NCBI GenBank assembly: GCA_013400975.1
Contig: WBMZ01011918.1
Span: forward strand, 47,881-111,880
Reading direction: 5' to 3'
DNA: 64,000 bases
Source: Atrichornis clamosus
Lineage: Eukaryota > Chordata > Aves > Passeriformes > Menuridae
A model generated the notes under the pieces. It saw nothing but the letters and a program-made list of their open reading frames with translations. It was not told the origin of the DNA and ran no database searches. Made by a program: the position numbers and the translations under genes. This document shows, piece after piece, positions 12,601-26,930 of the stretch (positions within the stretch are counted from its first letter, which is position 1; every line of letters begins with the position of its first letter).

Positions 12601-13424
12601 TGGCACCTGACCCGTTCCATGCTGCATTCGGGAAGCCGAGCGAGAGCCGGGAGCTGCCCCACCAGAGCTGCTCACGCTCGACTCGAGCCGCGCCCCAGCC
12701 CGTTCCTGGCGGAGCCGTCACCCCGCGGGTGCAATCGCCCTGACACCGGCTCCGTCTCGCAGGTGGCCCCGGGGACAGGCTGGTGGTACCAGAGCCGCGC
12801 TGTCGCTTCCCATCGCAGGCCCCGTGCTGAGCTGCCCAGCCTCCCCCTCACTCTGCTGTGCCATCGTGGCCACCCGGCCCTTCCCAGCACAGCCAGCTTG
12901 GGAATCGCCGGGCCGGGGACAGCGGGTCCCAAAGTGCCAGCGAGGGTCTGACACATCACACACCCCCAACCCCAGACAGCTCCGGGCACCTGCGGGCAGG
13001 ATCAGCCTGCCCTGTGTCCTGGGCTGGCAAGGGCACCCCTGGGAGGGCAGCTTGGCCCCCAGCCCCCCAGGTTGGGCATTTTGGACACCTGTTGGCTGCT
13101 TGGCATCTGCCAGCCGGTCAGGTCCCGCTAGGCAGGCCCCGGAGCGCAGCAGGACTGGCCACGCTGCCCCATCCAGCAGTGAGGATGTGCCATCCCAGCA
13201 TCCCTCAGTAACGCACCCGGCACAGGGCTGAGGTGGAAATTGTTCCTTTGTGTTTAATGTTCTCCCAGGTATTTTTCCCCAATTGCTTTCAGAGTTTCTG
13301 TGAGGAATCTCCTTGCTTTGCTCTCTCAGAGTGGGCCGTGTTGAGTTCCCCTGACAACACCGCACCAGTGCCCCAGTCCAGCTTCCAAACTGGGGCTGCC
13401 AGGGGGTCGCAGGATCTTACAAAA
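9605..13424. other. RABL6-AJM1 intergenic region, no supported gene
   Basis: GC-rich DNA with long but overlapping open frames on both strands (for example 10693-11844 plus). These have low-complexity, Gly/Pro/Ser/Cys-rich translations and no recognisable domain or exon structure. Two short AT-rich islands stand out against the GC-rich surroundings, near 10470-10510 and 12235-12285. I see no RNA gene. Confidence 0.5.
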
Positions 13425-13520
13425 TTGAGACAAACAGTATATTCAAATGAGATTTATCTTATAAAGCAAGTAAACCAATTAAAGCTCCACTGTCACTTGA
13501 ATAGAGGTTTGTGATGTCAA
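13425..13520. promoter_or_regulatory. AT-rich island, candidate enhancer
   Basis: A stretch of about 95 bp in GC-rich surroundings holds several core motifs in close order: attcaaat (octamer-like), tttatctt (GATA-like TTATC), gtaaacc (forkhead-like) and caattaaa (homeodomain-like). This is motif reading by eye only. It could equally be neutral sequence. Confidence 0.25.
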
Positions 13521-13697
13521 ATGGAATTGGTACTGCCTGACTGACTTGAGAATTCCCAAGATTTTAGGACAGCTAACTCAGCCCCAAGGAGTTCCTTTGG
13601 GCAGTGTCCCAACCCATGGGAAGAATTCCTGATGACAGTCCTGCTGCTCCAAGGGGGATTGGCTCCACTGACCCCCGGTGGAGCTTGGACTCAGATC

Positions 13698-14110
13698 TTG
13701 GAATCACAGACTGGTTTTGGAAAGAACCTTAAAACCCTTCTCATGCCACCCTGCTGCCGTGGGCAGGGACATCTTCCACTATCCCAGGGTGCTTCAAGCC
13801 CTGTCCAACCTGGCCTTGGACACTGCCAGGGATAGGGCAGGCACCTGTGGGCAACCTGTGCCAGGGCCTCAGCACCCTCACAGGGAACAATTCCTTCCCA
13901 ATATCCCGTCCAACCCTGCCCTCTGGCAGTGGGAAGCCATTCCCCCTTGTCCTGTCTCTCCACCTCTTGTCCCAAGTACCTCTCCATCTCTCCTGGAGCC
14001 CCTTCGGGCACTGGAAGGGGCTCTGAGGTCTACCTGGAGCCTTCTCCTCTACAGGCTGAACACCCCCAGCTCTCCCAGCCTGGCTCCAGAGAGGAGGGGC
14101 TCCAACTCTC
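13698..14110 (-). mobile_element. CR1 LINE fragment, about 410 bp
   Basis: It reads as reverse-strand CR1: 'ggaatcacagactggtttt', 'gggcagggacatcttccac', 'cctgtccaacctggccttgg', 'cctctggcagtgggaagcc' and 'ttctcctctacaggctgaac' follow in order. It is one of the longest copies in the window and probably fixed and old, given its many differences from the other copies. Confidence 0.92.
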
Positions 14111-17100
14111 TGGTCTGTCAGCCCTCCATGGCCAGGGTCTGACCCTCTGTCCCACCACAGCTGTCACACAGAAGGGACAGGGTCAACCTGCCCAGGGGTG
14201 GTTGGTGCAAGGCTGGGCTCAGTGTTGGGAGGGCCTCCATCCCTACTGGGGTGGGTGCTCCTGCCACAGGAATCCTGGAGAAAATCCTTTTCCTGGAGGC
14301 CTCCCCTCACTGCCCACCTCTTCCTGCCCATACCTGCCTCCTGGTGAGGTTCTGGCCCTCCTGACAGTGTTTTGCAAATGCCCAGAAAGGTCTTTCTAGA
14401 GCTTCAAAACTGCTCCATGCTGGCCCAGTCAGAGCTGTCCTCCCTTGCTCATGTCCTTGTGGGTCCCCACCAGTCTCCCCTGTTCCTGACCTCGTTGCTC
14501 TGCCTCAGTGGGTCACAAGTCCCAACCTTCCCAGGAGAGCCCCCAGCCCAGCAGGTATGGGGACTTGCCTCTGCCACCACGCCTGGCCCCACCAGGGTCA
14601 GTGTCCCCTGGGCAGGCATGGAGAGGGTCCTGCATTGAGTCTCCCCTTCCTGCTCTGAGCTGCACCACGGGACATGGCAGGGCTGGATCAGGGGGTCCGA
14701 TATCCTGAGCCAGGTGAGGGGCAAATCTCACAGTGAGCTCTCAGCATGGCCCCAGTGAATCGGTTCTTGGGGATGGTTGGGGTCCCCACCTCCCCAACCT
14801 TGCTGATGTGTAGGACAGAGATGACCCCCCATGTCCCCCCGCCAAGATGAAATCCGCCCTGCTTTAGGTCTGGCCAAGTGCCCAGAGTCCAGGGTGACCT
14901 GTGAACATGTTATTCCTCTGTGCCTCAGTTTCCCCTTTGGATGGGGCCCAGCAGAACTGAGTCTGTCACCTGCAGACACTTTGGCCAGGGACACACTGTC
15001 AGGGTCTGGTAGGGAAACTGAGTCACAGTGAACATTGTGGCTCCTCTCCATGTCGTGTTTGGGGGAAGACCCAGAACCGAGGAGGCAAAGACCCCACAGA
15101 AAGGATTTGCCCTCCACACTGGCCCAGCCTTACTCCTCCTGGCTGTGACTGCAAGCCATGGTGGAGCAGCCCAGGCATGGGGACAGAAGCTGCTCCTGCC
15201 TGGGGACAGGCACCAGACTGGCCTTTTCCTTGTAGAATTGCAGGAATAAGCCCTAACGTGGGTGATCCCTCTGGCCACTCACGTGTTCCCCTGGCAGGAC
15301 AGGGGCTCTGGCAGCTCAGCCAGGGACATCCCTGGACCCGCAGAGCCATGGCAGGGCCACAACACCTCTGTCCTCTGCACAGGGGTAGGGGCAGTCCTGT
15401 CCCAACTCGCAGAGCCCTGCTGCCCACATGGCTGTGCCAAGGGGGTCCCCTCCATCTGAGGGGGTGCCACCCTTGAGGGTGGTGGGCATAAGGCCAGGTG
15501 CAAGCACCCATCCCTGCCACTCACCCCTTCTCAGTGCCCGTGGGGCTGGGGCTGCCCCTCCCACCTGGGTGTTCCAGACTGGGAGCCTGGGGTGTCACAG
15601 CCCAAAGCAGAGCACGACTCAGTGCTCGGGGCAGCTGTCAGCGTGGCTGCAGCCCTCAGCTCCAACCTCCTCGAGTGGCATCTTTCCCTTCTCCTCTCCC
15701 ACAGGTGGCCACTGGCTCTAGGAGAAGAAGGAGGAGGTGCCCAGAGCCCCACTGCCCTCAGCACATGACATGGTGCTGCCATCCCCAGTGCATGGAGACC
15801 TGCCCGTGGTCCAGTTGGATCCCTCAGCACTTTCCAGCCTGGAATAGCAGCTGCACACAGGGAGCAGCTAGTCCCACTGTCCCCTGCCATGGGGCTTGGG
15901 GGACACGGTCCAGCCCGTTTGTCCCCTGGTTTCAAAGCTGTGGCCACTCCGAAGCCCAGAGCTCCAGACAGGTGACCTCAATCCATGCAGGTGTCACCAA
16001 GGGCCGCAGCTTCATGGACAGAGGGTGGCACTGCAGGGGATGCCTTAAGGGCAGCATACTCCTCCATGCCGGGACTCCCTGCATTCCCCGGGGATGGGCT
16101 CCTGCACCGTTCGGGTGATTGAACCCATGGGGGATGTGGAGCCTGCCCGGTGCTCCCGCGTGCATCGGCGGCCACATCCGCGGTGCTCGGGGCTGGCTGG
16201 CACGGGGCGGCAGCAGGCGGGAGCAGATGGAGCAGCACGGCGGGGACTGCGGGTACAGGAAGCCGGGGGCAGCGGGAGCGGCTGGACCAGCAGCCGGAGC
16301 CCTGTGTCCTACAGAGAGCAAAATGGAAGTGCTGGGGAGTGTGTGGGGGGGTGATGGGGCCCGTCTGAGCATGGTGCAGGGGTCCCAGGGGGTCTCTCGG
16401 CCCCGTGTGTGCAGCAGGGACAGGCTGACCCTTCTCCCAGCTCCTCCCCAGCTCTTGTGCCACTCATCAGTGCAGTGAGTTCCTGGGGCTCAGCCTGGCC
16501 TCAGGCAGGACACATGCTGCTGGTCCCAGTGGGCTCAGCAATGCCCACAGCTCCCAGGGCGCATCGGGGCATTCCTGCAGGAATCACGGCAGTACCAGCC
16601 TGCCACAGGCCCCAGAGATGGTGGAAGGATGTTCTTGGTGCCACAGTTGAGAAAGGAAAAGGTCTTGGCTACAGGGATTTTGGATCAAATCCCGGGATGC
16701 ACTTGCCATGCAGGAACACGTGGAGAACAGCAGCCTTGAAACAGTGCTTGGAGCCATGGCAGCTTCCAGTGGGTCCCAGGGCCCTTGCCAGGGCACTCAC
16801 AAGTGCTGTGGGCAGTAGAGGGCGGCTCGAGGAGGTGAGAGGGGAAACTGAGGCAGAGCTGTGTTGCAGGGGCCGGGGTGTGCTGGGAGCTGTTCTGTGC
16901 CTCCTTCATCATCTCCATCACTGATCATCCTTGTGGGCTCCGGCTGCCACAAGCAGCAACAGCCCTGGAGCCTCTGGGAAAACGAGGCCATTCCATGCAG
17001 GAGCTTAGTGGGGGATTTCGCTGCCCAGTCAGCCTCGGCCGCGCAGGACCACGGTGATGGGGGAAGGTCAGGCAGGACGGCCCGGGAGGCTGCCGGCACG

Positions 17101-17339
17101 GGAGGGGGGAGCTGCTGACACTGGAGGCTGCCGGTGCAAGGACAGGTGCCCGCGGGGGCTGTGGAGTCTGTGCACACGGTGTGGGGCTGAGCCCCCCTGC
17201 ACCTTTCTGGTGCCCGGGGGCACTGGGGGTCACGCGGACACCCACACCTATGGTGCGGGGGAACCCCCTGAGGGATGGCACCAGCGGTCCCCCAGACCCT
17301 GCCTGGGAGGTCCCGGGGGGACAGGGGATGCTGCCAGGG
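14111..17339. other. Intergenic DNA upstream of the AJM1 CpG island
   Basis: No recognised gene. CpG content rises from about 16100 (16150-16300 is CpG-dense), so an alternative upstream AJM1 exon or an enhancer is possible. No splice-supported coding frame was found. Confidence 0.45.
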
Positions 17340-17720
17340 GTGGGGGCGGAGCCGGGGATGGGACCGGGACCGAGCGGAGCCGAGCCAGGAAGCGGAGATG
17401 ATGGGAATGATGGGGATGGGGATGAGGACCGGTCCGGGGGCGGCGCCGGGGGAGGCTCCGGTCCCGGTGCCGGCCCCGCCGGTAACTCCGCCTGTCGTAT
17501 TTATGGGAAAACAAGCGGCGGCGGAGCGTCGGGCCGAGTCGCGCTGTGCCGTACTGTGCCCTGCCGTGCCGTGCCGTGCCTTGCCGGATCGGGCGGAGCC
17601 GGGCCATGGCCCCCGGGGCGGCGGCAGCCCCAGCCTAGCGCGGCGGCGGCGGCTGGGGGATGCGGCGGGGGCCGCCAGGGCGGCGGGCGCGGAGCAGGTA
17701 AGGGGGTGCCGGGCAGGGGG
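17340..17720 (+). promoter_or_regulatory. AJM1: CpG island, probable AJM1 promoter
   Basis: This region is dense in CpG and G-rich boxes (gggggcggagcc, ggggcggcgcc). It holds a TATA-like gtatttatggg at 17497 and a short GTGCC pentamer run at about 17545-17585, and ends in a strong donor at 17698. The plus orientation, and the fact that the AJM1 coding exon starts behind a spliced acceptor at 22417, make it the natural AJM1 promoter. The exact start site cannot be seen from sequence. Confidence 0.6.
17520..17697 (+). other. AJM1: Putative noncoding first exon of AJM1
   Basis: The GC-rich sequence ends in ggagcag at 17697 followed by gtaaggggg, a strong donor. Joining it to the acceptor at 22417 gives a 5'UTR that ends 63 bases before the AJM1 start codon. 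The left boundary is a guess placed just after the TATA-like element. Confidence 0.5.
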
Positions 17721-18995
17721 CTGGGGGTTGCCGTACCCCCGGGGGCCCCCGACCGGGCCACCCCCTCGCGGCCCCCCCGGGCCACAGCATCGCATCGCAT
17801 CCCATCTTCCCCTTTACCCCGCTGTGTTCCACATCCCCCCTATCACCCCGAGATCCTCCCGGGCCGTCCCAACCCTCAGGCTCCCCGTACCATCGCCCCA
17901 TGCCCCATATCCCCGTTCCCACCTCCTGTGCCTTCTCCATCCCTCCAGCTCAACCGGGGCCATCCTCATCCACTGCTCCCGAGCCGAGTCATCCCACACC
18001 ATCGCACCCGTATTCCGGGGTTCTGCGTCCTCTCGTGTGCTCCATCCTCTTCCCATTCCCACCCCTATCTCATCCCTATCTCATCCCCGACCCCATCCTC
18101 ATCTCCATCCCACCCCGCCGCAGTGCCCAGGCCGGGCCGTTTCATCCCCCCGGCGCCCAGCTCAAAGCCCTGCGCGGCCCAAGCGGGCCCGGTGCCTCCC
18201 GGTGCCGGTGCGCAGAGGGGTGGGGGTGGCCGGAGCCACCGCCCCGGGGTCTGCGGCAGCGCCTCGGACAGACTCGTCCCCGCCGGGGACCGCCCCATGC
18301 ACCCTCTAGCCAGCCCCGGCCCCACAACCCGCCGCCCCCGGGGTGCCCCTGCCCCCTCTACCCCCGGCCGTGCCCGTTTGCGGGTGCTCCCCAGGCTGAG
18401 GGACTAGAGGGGCCAGAGGTCAGAGCGTCCCCTGCACCCTGGAGTGCTGCTCACCCCAACCTGGCTGCCGGCACAAGGGGTATCCTCCTGGGCTGGGGGT
18501 GCCTCTCCCCTCGGCAGGATGAGCCCCTCTGGGGGCACAGGCTGGGTTGGGGCTGGGCAGACATCTGTGCCTGGGGGCTCCGGACAGGGACTGGGGGGGA
18601 TATGGCCGTGCCAGGGGCACAGAGGCTGCGAGACACGGGCAGGGGCACAGGGCTGGGGAGCACAAAGTGGGTGTGGAGGGGCTGTGCAGGGCGAGCAATG
18701 CCATAGGGGCATAGGGCATCGTGCGTGTATCCTGGGGCTGGCACGGGGTGGGAGTGTCTATTTGCCACGTATACGGAGCAGGGGCCGGGGGGACAGTGGG
18801 CTCCCTGAGCACAGACCGTGCCGGCTGCCAGCTCCCAGTGTGGGAAGTGCCCGGGCAGCAGCGGCCGTCGGTGCCCCGCTGGCACACACACGGCACGCAG
18901 GCCTGTGCACAGCGGGGTTGGCTGTGCCAGGACACAGCGGGTACAGCCACTGCCTCCACGGCAGCCGCTGGTGGGACCTCCAGCATCATCTGCTC

Positions 18996-19670
18996 GAGCA
19001 CGGTGGTGCAGCGAGAGGCTGCCCCTGGCTGGGAGTCCAGATGCAGGTGCTGCTAGTGTGCTCAGGGCAGCACTTGGAGCAGTGCTGGGGCAGTTCTCGG
19101 GGCAGTGCTGGTGCTGTTGGCCGTGCCCGCGGGGCCGTGTGGGCATTGGGCCCAGTGCAGGCAGCATGTGCTGGGGCTGCTGCGGGGCAGCAGTGCAGCG
19201 TGCTCGGTGCTCTGCATGTGCAGGTAGTGTGCAGGCAGTGGACCCACTGCAGCGCTCCTGCCTGCTCAGTGGGACGTGTGTGGGCAGCGAGCAGGCAGGG
19301 TGGGCAGCAGTGACCAGACAGTGTGCGGGCAGCGTGCATGGAGCAGTGCCCTGGCAGGGCACCAAGAGCAGGATGTGCAAGCAGCAGCCCTTGCCATGTG
19401 CAGGGACAGGCAACGAATGGGCAGTGCCTGGGCAGCGCTGGGGGCCGCATGGGCAGGCTGTGCACTGGCAGGACGGTGTGTACGGGCAGCCCAGGGCACA
19501 CAGGCAGTGTGCGGGCAGTGCCCTGGCAGTGCGGGGGCAGTGCCCTGGCAGCAGACTCACTGCAGCAGGGAAGGCAGCGTGGGGGCAGGTGCAGGCAGTG
19601 CCCTGACAGAGCAGAGCAGGCAGCACCCGCCGTGGGTATGGGGTAGGCAGGGCACAGGCAGGGAACTGCA
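18996..19670. repeat. Degenerate GGCAGTG-rich repeat tract
   Basis: Words such as gggcagtg, ggcagtgccctggcag, gtgcgggcagtg and caggcagtg recur irregularly over about 670 bp. No single period holds; it looks like an old, decayed minisatellite. The absence of stops in several frames produces spurious long open frames rich in Cys, Ala and Gly. Confidence 0.65.
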
Positions 19671-20341
19671 GTGCGCGGGCACTGTGGGGTGCGCTGGTGG
19701 GGAGCACTGCGCCCCCCCGCAGCCCCCGCACAGCCCACACGTGGCACATGCAGGCAGCGACCCAAATCCCGGCCGTCTCCGTGGGTCCCTCTGGCAGCGG
19801 GGTCGCCCCCGGCCCAGCCCCTCGTGCTGCCGGAGCCCAGAGCTCACGTGCGGCACGGCGGGAGCAGCGTGCGGGGCCGGGCCGGCAGCAAGGCAAGAAC
19901 CCCACGGGGGTGGCTCCCGACCGCTCCATGGACACCGGCGGCTCTGCAAACGCTGCCGGCTGGTGTCACATCTGCGGGGTGACACCGTGTGGGCACCCCG
20001 GGCAGGGAGGCTGGTACCTGCCGAAAGTGGGCAGCGCTGGGGGAGAAGGGGGCATCCAGTGCCTACCAAGCAGGGGGCTGGAGAGCAGGAGGGGATGTGT
20101 AACCCTCTCCCTGCAGAGGGGAGTCCGTGTCAGAGTCAGGTGGGTGTGAGACCATGGCGGCACTGGCAGCACTGTGGGGCCATCCTGGCTCTGTCCCGCA
20201 TGATGGACAGAAGGTTCCCATGGCTTTGCAAAGGCTTCACTCTCCCTGTGCTGCTGCAGAGTCTCAGCTCCCTACACAGCCTCCCCCTGCACCCACGCTG
20301 TCCTCACCCACGCTGTCCTCGCAGAGGAGGAATAATTTGGA

Positions 20342-20355
20342 GAAACCATGGCAAC
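20342..20355. promoter_or_regulatory. X-box-like (RFX) motif in the AJM1 intron
   Basis: gaaaccatggcaac reads on the minus strand as GTTGCCATGGTTTC, close to the palindromic RFX-family X-box GTTGCCATGGCAAC. RFX factors drive ciliated-epithelium genes. The match is by eye, and binding is not shown. Confidence 0.35.
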
Positions 20356-22417
20356 CCCCCAGCTCCACCGGCGGCGGGTGCTGCTGGGTAGGTGGAGGAC
20401 ACATTGGTGCCCATGGGATGCAGCACCCACGTCCCCAGTGCACAGGAATGTGCACAGTGGCCTCGTTGGATGACGGTTCTTTACGGTTCAGCAGGGCTAT
20501 GGCTGCAGGGCTCTCTGGGGGTGCTTCATGTGCCCCTAAGGCATCCATGGCCCCAGGAGCCTCACATGCCTTGTTTATTTTGCAGTGCTGGGATGGAGCC
20601 CCTGCAGGCCCCTCGGCCACCTCAGTCCACCCACCCCCTCACTGCTGCTGCTGGACCAGGTAGGACTCTGGGCTCCAATTCCCTGCCTACCAGCCACTCT
20701 GACACCATGGGCATGGGCTTCCCAATGCCACTGTCACCATTGCTGTGGCACGGGGTGTTGCCTTGCCAAATCCTGCCCAGCTCCTACATGCTGTAACATA
20801 GTGGGGCCAATGCTGGGCCACTTCTGTGGGGGAAACCTGGCCTCCCAGCACCGGAGGGAGGCAGTGGGACCCTCATCTCCTTCCTCATGGCATCCCACTC
20901 TCCCTAGCCCACTCCATGGACACACAGCCCAAGCACACTGGCTTCCCCTCAGCTCTGGCATCTACATCCCCTCGGCTTTGAGGCAGGTAATGAGGGGGAA
21001 CCCAAGACCCCCTCCTCATCTCTGTGTAGCTGATGCTTCTTGCCAAATAAAGTCAATTCCTTTCCTCCACAAACCACCATCCCTGTGGTCCTCTGCTACT
21101 CTTTAAGGCCAAGTGCTCTTTGGTGGCCTTTGCCACACATCTGTAGTGCATCATGGAGCAGCCAGTGTCCACCAGCACTCCCGGGCCCTTGGTGGCCACA
21201 ACACCCAAGACTCAGAGGATGTGGTGAGGTGAGAGCTGGGGATGTCCCCACCATGGGGAGAGAAGGTGTGCATCCCTCAGTGCTGATGGCAGCCCACGGC
21301 AGCTCTCAAGGGGCTGATGGGGAAGGTCACCCACAACCTACCTAGTCCTGTAGGCAAACCCTTCTTCTGTCCCCACCACGCACTGTGGGAACCTTGTGCT
21401 GATGTCCTCATTGTCACACAGCTGTGTCACACTGTGGCTGGGGCGTTCTGCCCCTCCTGGCGACCCAACAGCACTGTCACAGAGCACTGGGGTGCTTGGT
21501 GCTGGCACACAGTGGGTGTCAGCCCCATGTCCCGTGGCGGCTGGAGCCATCATCCCACTCACTCTCCAGCCCAGGGGACATGTCACAGCCATGGGACGTG
21601 GGAGAGGACAAAGCCAGTGCACACAGAGCCAGCACAGCCCCTCTGGCACAGGTAGGTGATGGAGGAGTCACTGCAGACATGCAGGTTGGGGCACACACCA
21701 CAGCACCCCTCTGCCCAGGCCCAGGGCCACGCCTGGTCTGGGAGACCCAGGGAGCGATGCAGCTCCGAGTAGCCAGCCCTGTGGCCACTCCACAAGGGTG
21801 TCTGTTGGCCACAGTGGGTGCAGCCACCATATGGAGGGGGTGTGGCTCCTGCCCCCCCCACAGAGCCCCAGACTGCAGTGTCTTCCCAGCCACCATGGTG
21901 GGTGCTTGTGGTGCCCGTTCCTGGGCCATGCTCCCCCCTACAATGCTGGTGCTGGGACATGGATGCACACGGTCCCAGGAGATCTCTCACCACTCCAGTG
22001 CTCACACCAGGGCTGGGCACACACTCCCCATGGAAAACCCTGGCACTGAATCCCCAAAGCCCCACTCAGAGTTGCCAATTAATGTGATACTGCAAGACAG
22101 TCCCTGTCTCCTGCAGCCCAGGAACTGGGCACAGTACCCTGTGTTCTCCTCTCCCTGTGCTGAGCTGGTAGTCGGAGTTGCCCAACTGCCCCCATGGGTG
22201 CCCTGCCATCCACTCTGTGATTTGCACCCTGGATCTGGAGACTTTTTCCAGCTTCTTCCCCCAGTTGACTGACTACCAACAGCAGCAGCAGAGTTCCCCG
22301 ACTGCCCTCAAACCACCATTTCTGAAGAGATGGCCAACTCCCTGCCCCAAGCCAGGAGCTGTGGGGGTTGATCCGAGGTCCCACCAGGATTGAGGTGCCT
22401 CATGTGTTCTCTTGCAG

Positions 22418-25720
<3,303 letters not shown>

Positions 25721-26250
25721 ACGCAGCGTGGGGGGCACCCCCTCTGTAGATACGTGCTGTCCTGTCAGAACTCCCTCAGCTGTGGGACCAAGGAGAGGGG
25801 GTTGCGAGCAGCTGGCGGTGCTGGGGGGCCAGGGGGTAACAGGAGCACAGCCCAAGGTTTGCCCTGGAGTCCAGAGCCTGGCGAACCCCTGCAGAGCCCT
25901 CTTGGGTGAGCGGTGCTTGGCCAGAGTGGGGGCATCCTGTGCACCTGCCCGCCGGGTTGCCACACACCCAGAGCCCCCTGGGCCTGCTCCAGGCCCCCTC
26001 CCCAGCTCTGGGGGCCCTGCAGCGGTCATACCCAGCGCCTGGTGCTGGGCTGCACCAGGACCATGTCCCCACCGTGTCTGTGTGTTCCGGGCGTGTTACT
26101 GCGGGAGCGTCAAGTGCTGTTGGGGCCCTGCAAGGGTGACTGGAGGAACCTGGAGTGTCCCAGGACCCCATGCGGGCTTTGGGCACAGAGCAGGGCAGGG
26201 CTGAGGGCATCCCTGGACGCTGCCGGGGGAGGGCCGGGAGCGGCCGCGGT
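25721..26250 (+). other. AJM1 3'UTR and AJM1-PHPT1 gap
   Basis: No AATAAA or ATTAAA was found here, so the AJM1 cleavage site is unknown. The segment contains one copy of a direct repeat (26049-26151) whose partner lies in the PHPT1 second intron. Confidence 0.5.
26049..26151 (+). repeat. Direct repeat copy A (partner 27467-27566)
   Basis: Shares gctgcac, accatgtccccac, tgtgtgtt, gtgttactgc, gtgctgt and aagggtgactggagg, in order, with 27467-27566 at roughly 80 percent identity by eye. Weaker similarity extends left (cacccagagcc) over a further 100 bases or so. It matches no CR1 sequence in the window. Confidence 0.8.
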
Positions 26251-26930
26251 GAGAGATCCGCGGGGGGCGGGCGGGGAGAGGGTGTCTGACCGGGGCCGGG
26301 GGTAATTGCCAGTGAAGGGTGACCGTGTCAGGGCCGGGTCTGCCGGGGGCGGGGGTCAGGGAAGGGAAAGCAGAGCCAGGGCCGCGGCCAGAGGCCCTCA
26401 CCCGCTGTCACCCGGGACTCCTGCGCCGCCCCGCCCGGCCCCACTCCCCGCCGCCGTTCCCACCGCCGAGACCAATTCACGTCCCGCGGTGTGCCCGAGA
26501 GCCGCGGACCGGACGGCATCGCCCGCTAGGACCCCGCGCCGCCACCGGCGCAGCTTCACCATCCGACTGTGGGCGAGGCCCGGCGCCGCGGGCGTTGGTT
26601 GGCCAGCTGGGCGGAAGAGGCGGGAACACGGGGAGGGTCCTGGCGCTGGTTGGGCGCTGGGCCGGAAAGGGCGGGTGGCGCCGGCGGGCGGCAGCGATGG
26701 CGGGGGAGGCGCTGTCGCGGGTGCCGGACGTGCAGATCGATGGCGACGGCGTCTTCAAGTACGTGCTGGTGCGGGTGCGCGGGGCCGGCGCGCCCGCCAA
26801 GGACGTTGTGCGAGGCCACGGCTGGGCCGAGTACCACGGTGAGGGGCGCGGGGAGCGCGGGATCCGGGTTCTCGGCGGGGCCGCGTGTGGAGCTCCGGCC
26901 CGGGGATGCCGAGGGAAGCGGCCGCGGGCC
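26251..26930 (+). promoter_or_regulatory. PHPT1: CpG island, PHPT1 promoter
   Basis: CpG-dense sequence spans the PHPT1 start codon at 26697, with no obvious TATA box just upstream. Several GGGCGG/CCGCCC-type boxes occur (for example gctgggcggaagag near 26606). This is typical of a broadly expressed gene. The transcription start is not determinable. Confidence 0.65.

Larger units (their letters stand above)
17698..22417 (+). other. AJM1: AJM1 first intron (inferred)
   Basis: The interval runs from the donor at 17698 to the acceptor ttctcttgcag at 22417. It contains a pyrimidine-rich CATCC/CCCAT tract near 18040-18120, a degenerate GGCAG-rich repeat (18996-19670) and an X-box-like site (20342-20355). 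Long overlapping open frames occur on both strands here (for instance 18451-19935 minus), but they follow the base bias and repeats rather than any protein family. Further noncoding exons may be hidden in it. Confidence 0.5.

Noticed and set aside
16094..16354. CpG-dense short frame upstream of AJM1 as a coding exon
   Set aside because: No protein similarity recognised and no convincing acceptor and donor pair; retained only as a possible upstream noncoding region.
16797..17795. Minus-strand open frame of 332 codons at the AJM1 promoter
   Set aside because: It runs through the CpG island antisense to AJM1 with low-complexity content; best explained by high GC and few stops.
17181..18407. Plus-strand open frame of 408 codons over the AJM1 CpG island
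   Set aside because: It spans promoter, first exon and intron, ignoring the strong donor at 17698; composition follows CpG-rich DNA.
18451..19935. Minus-strand open frame of 494 codons rich in Cys, Ala, Pro
   Set aside because: It overlaps a degenerate GGCAG-rich repeat in a GC-rich intron; equally long frames occur on the other strand and no domain is recognisable.
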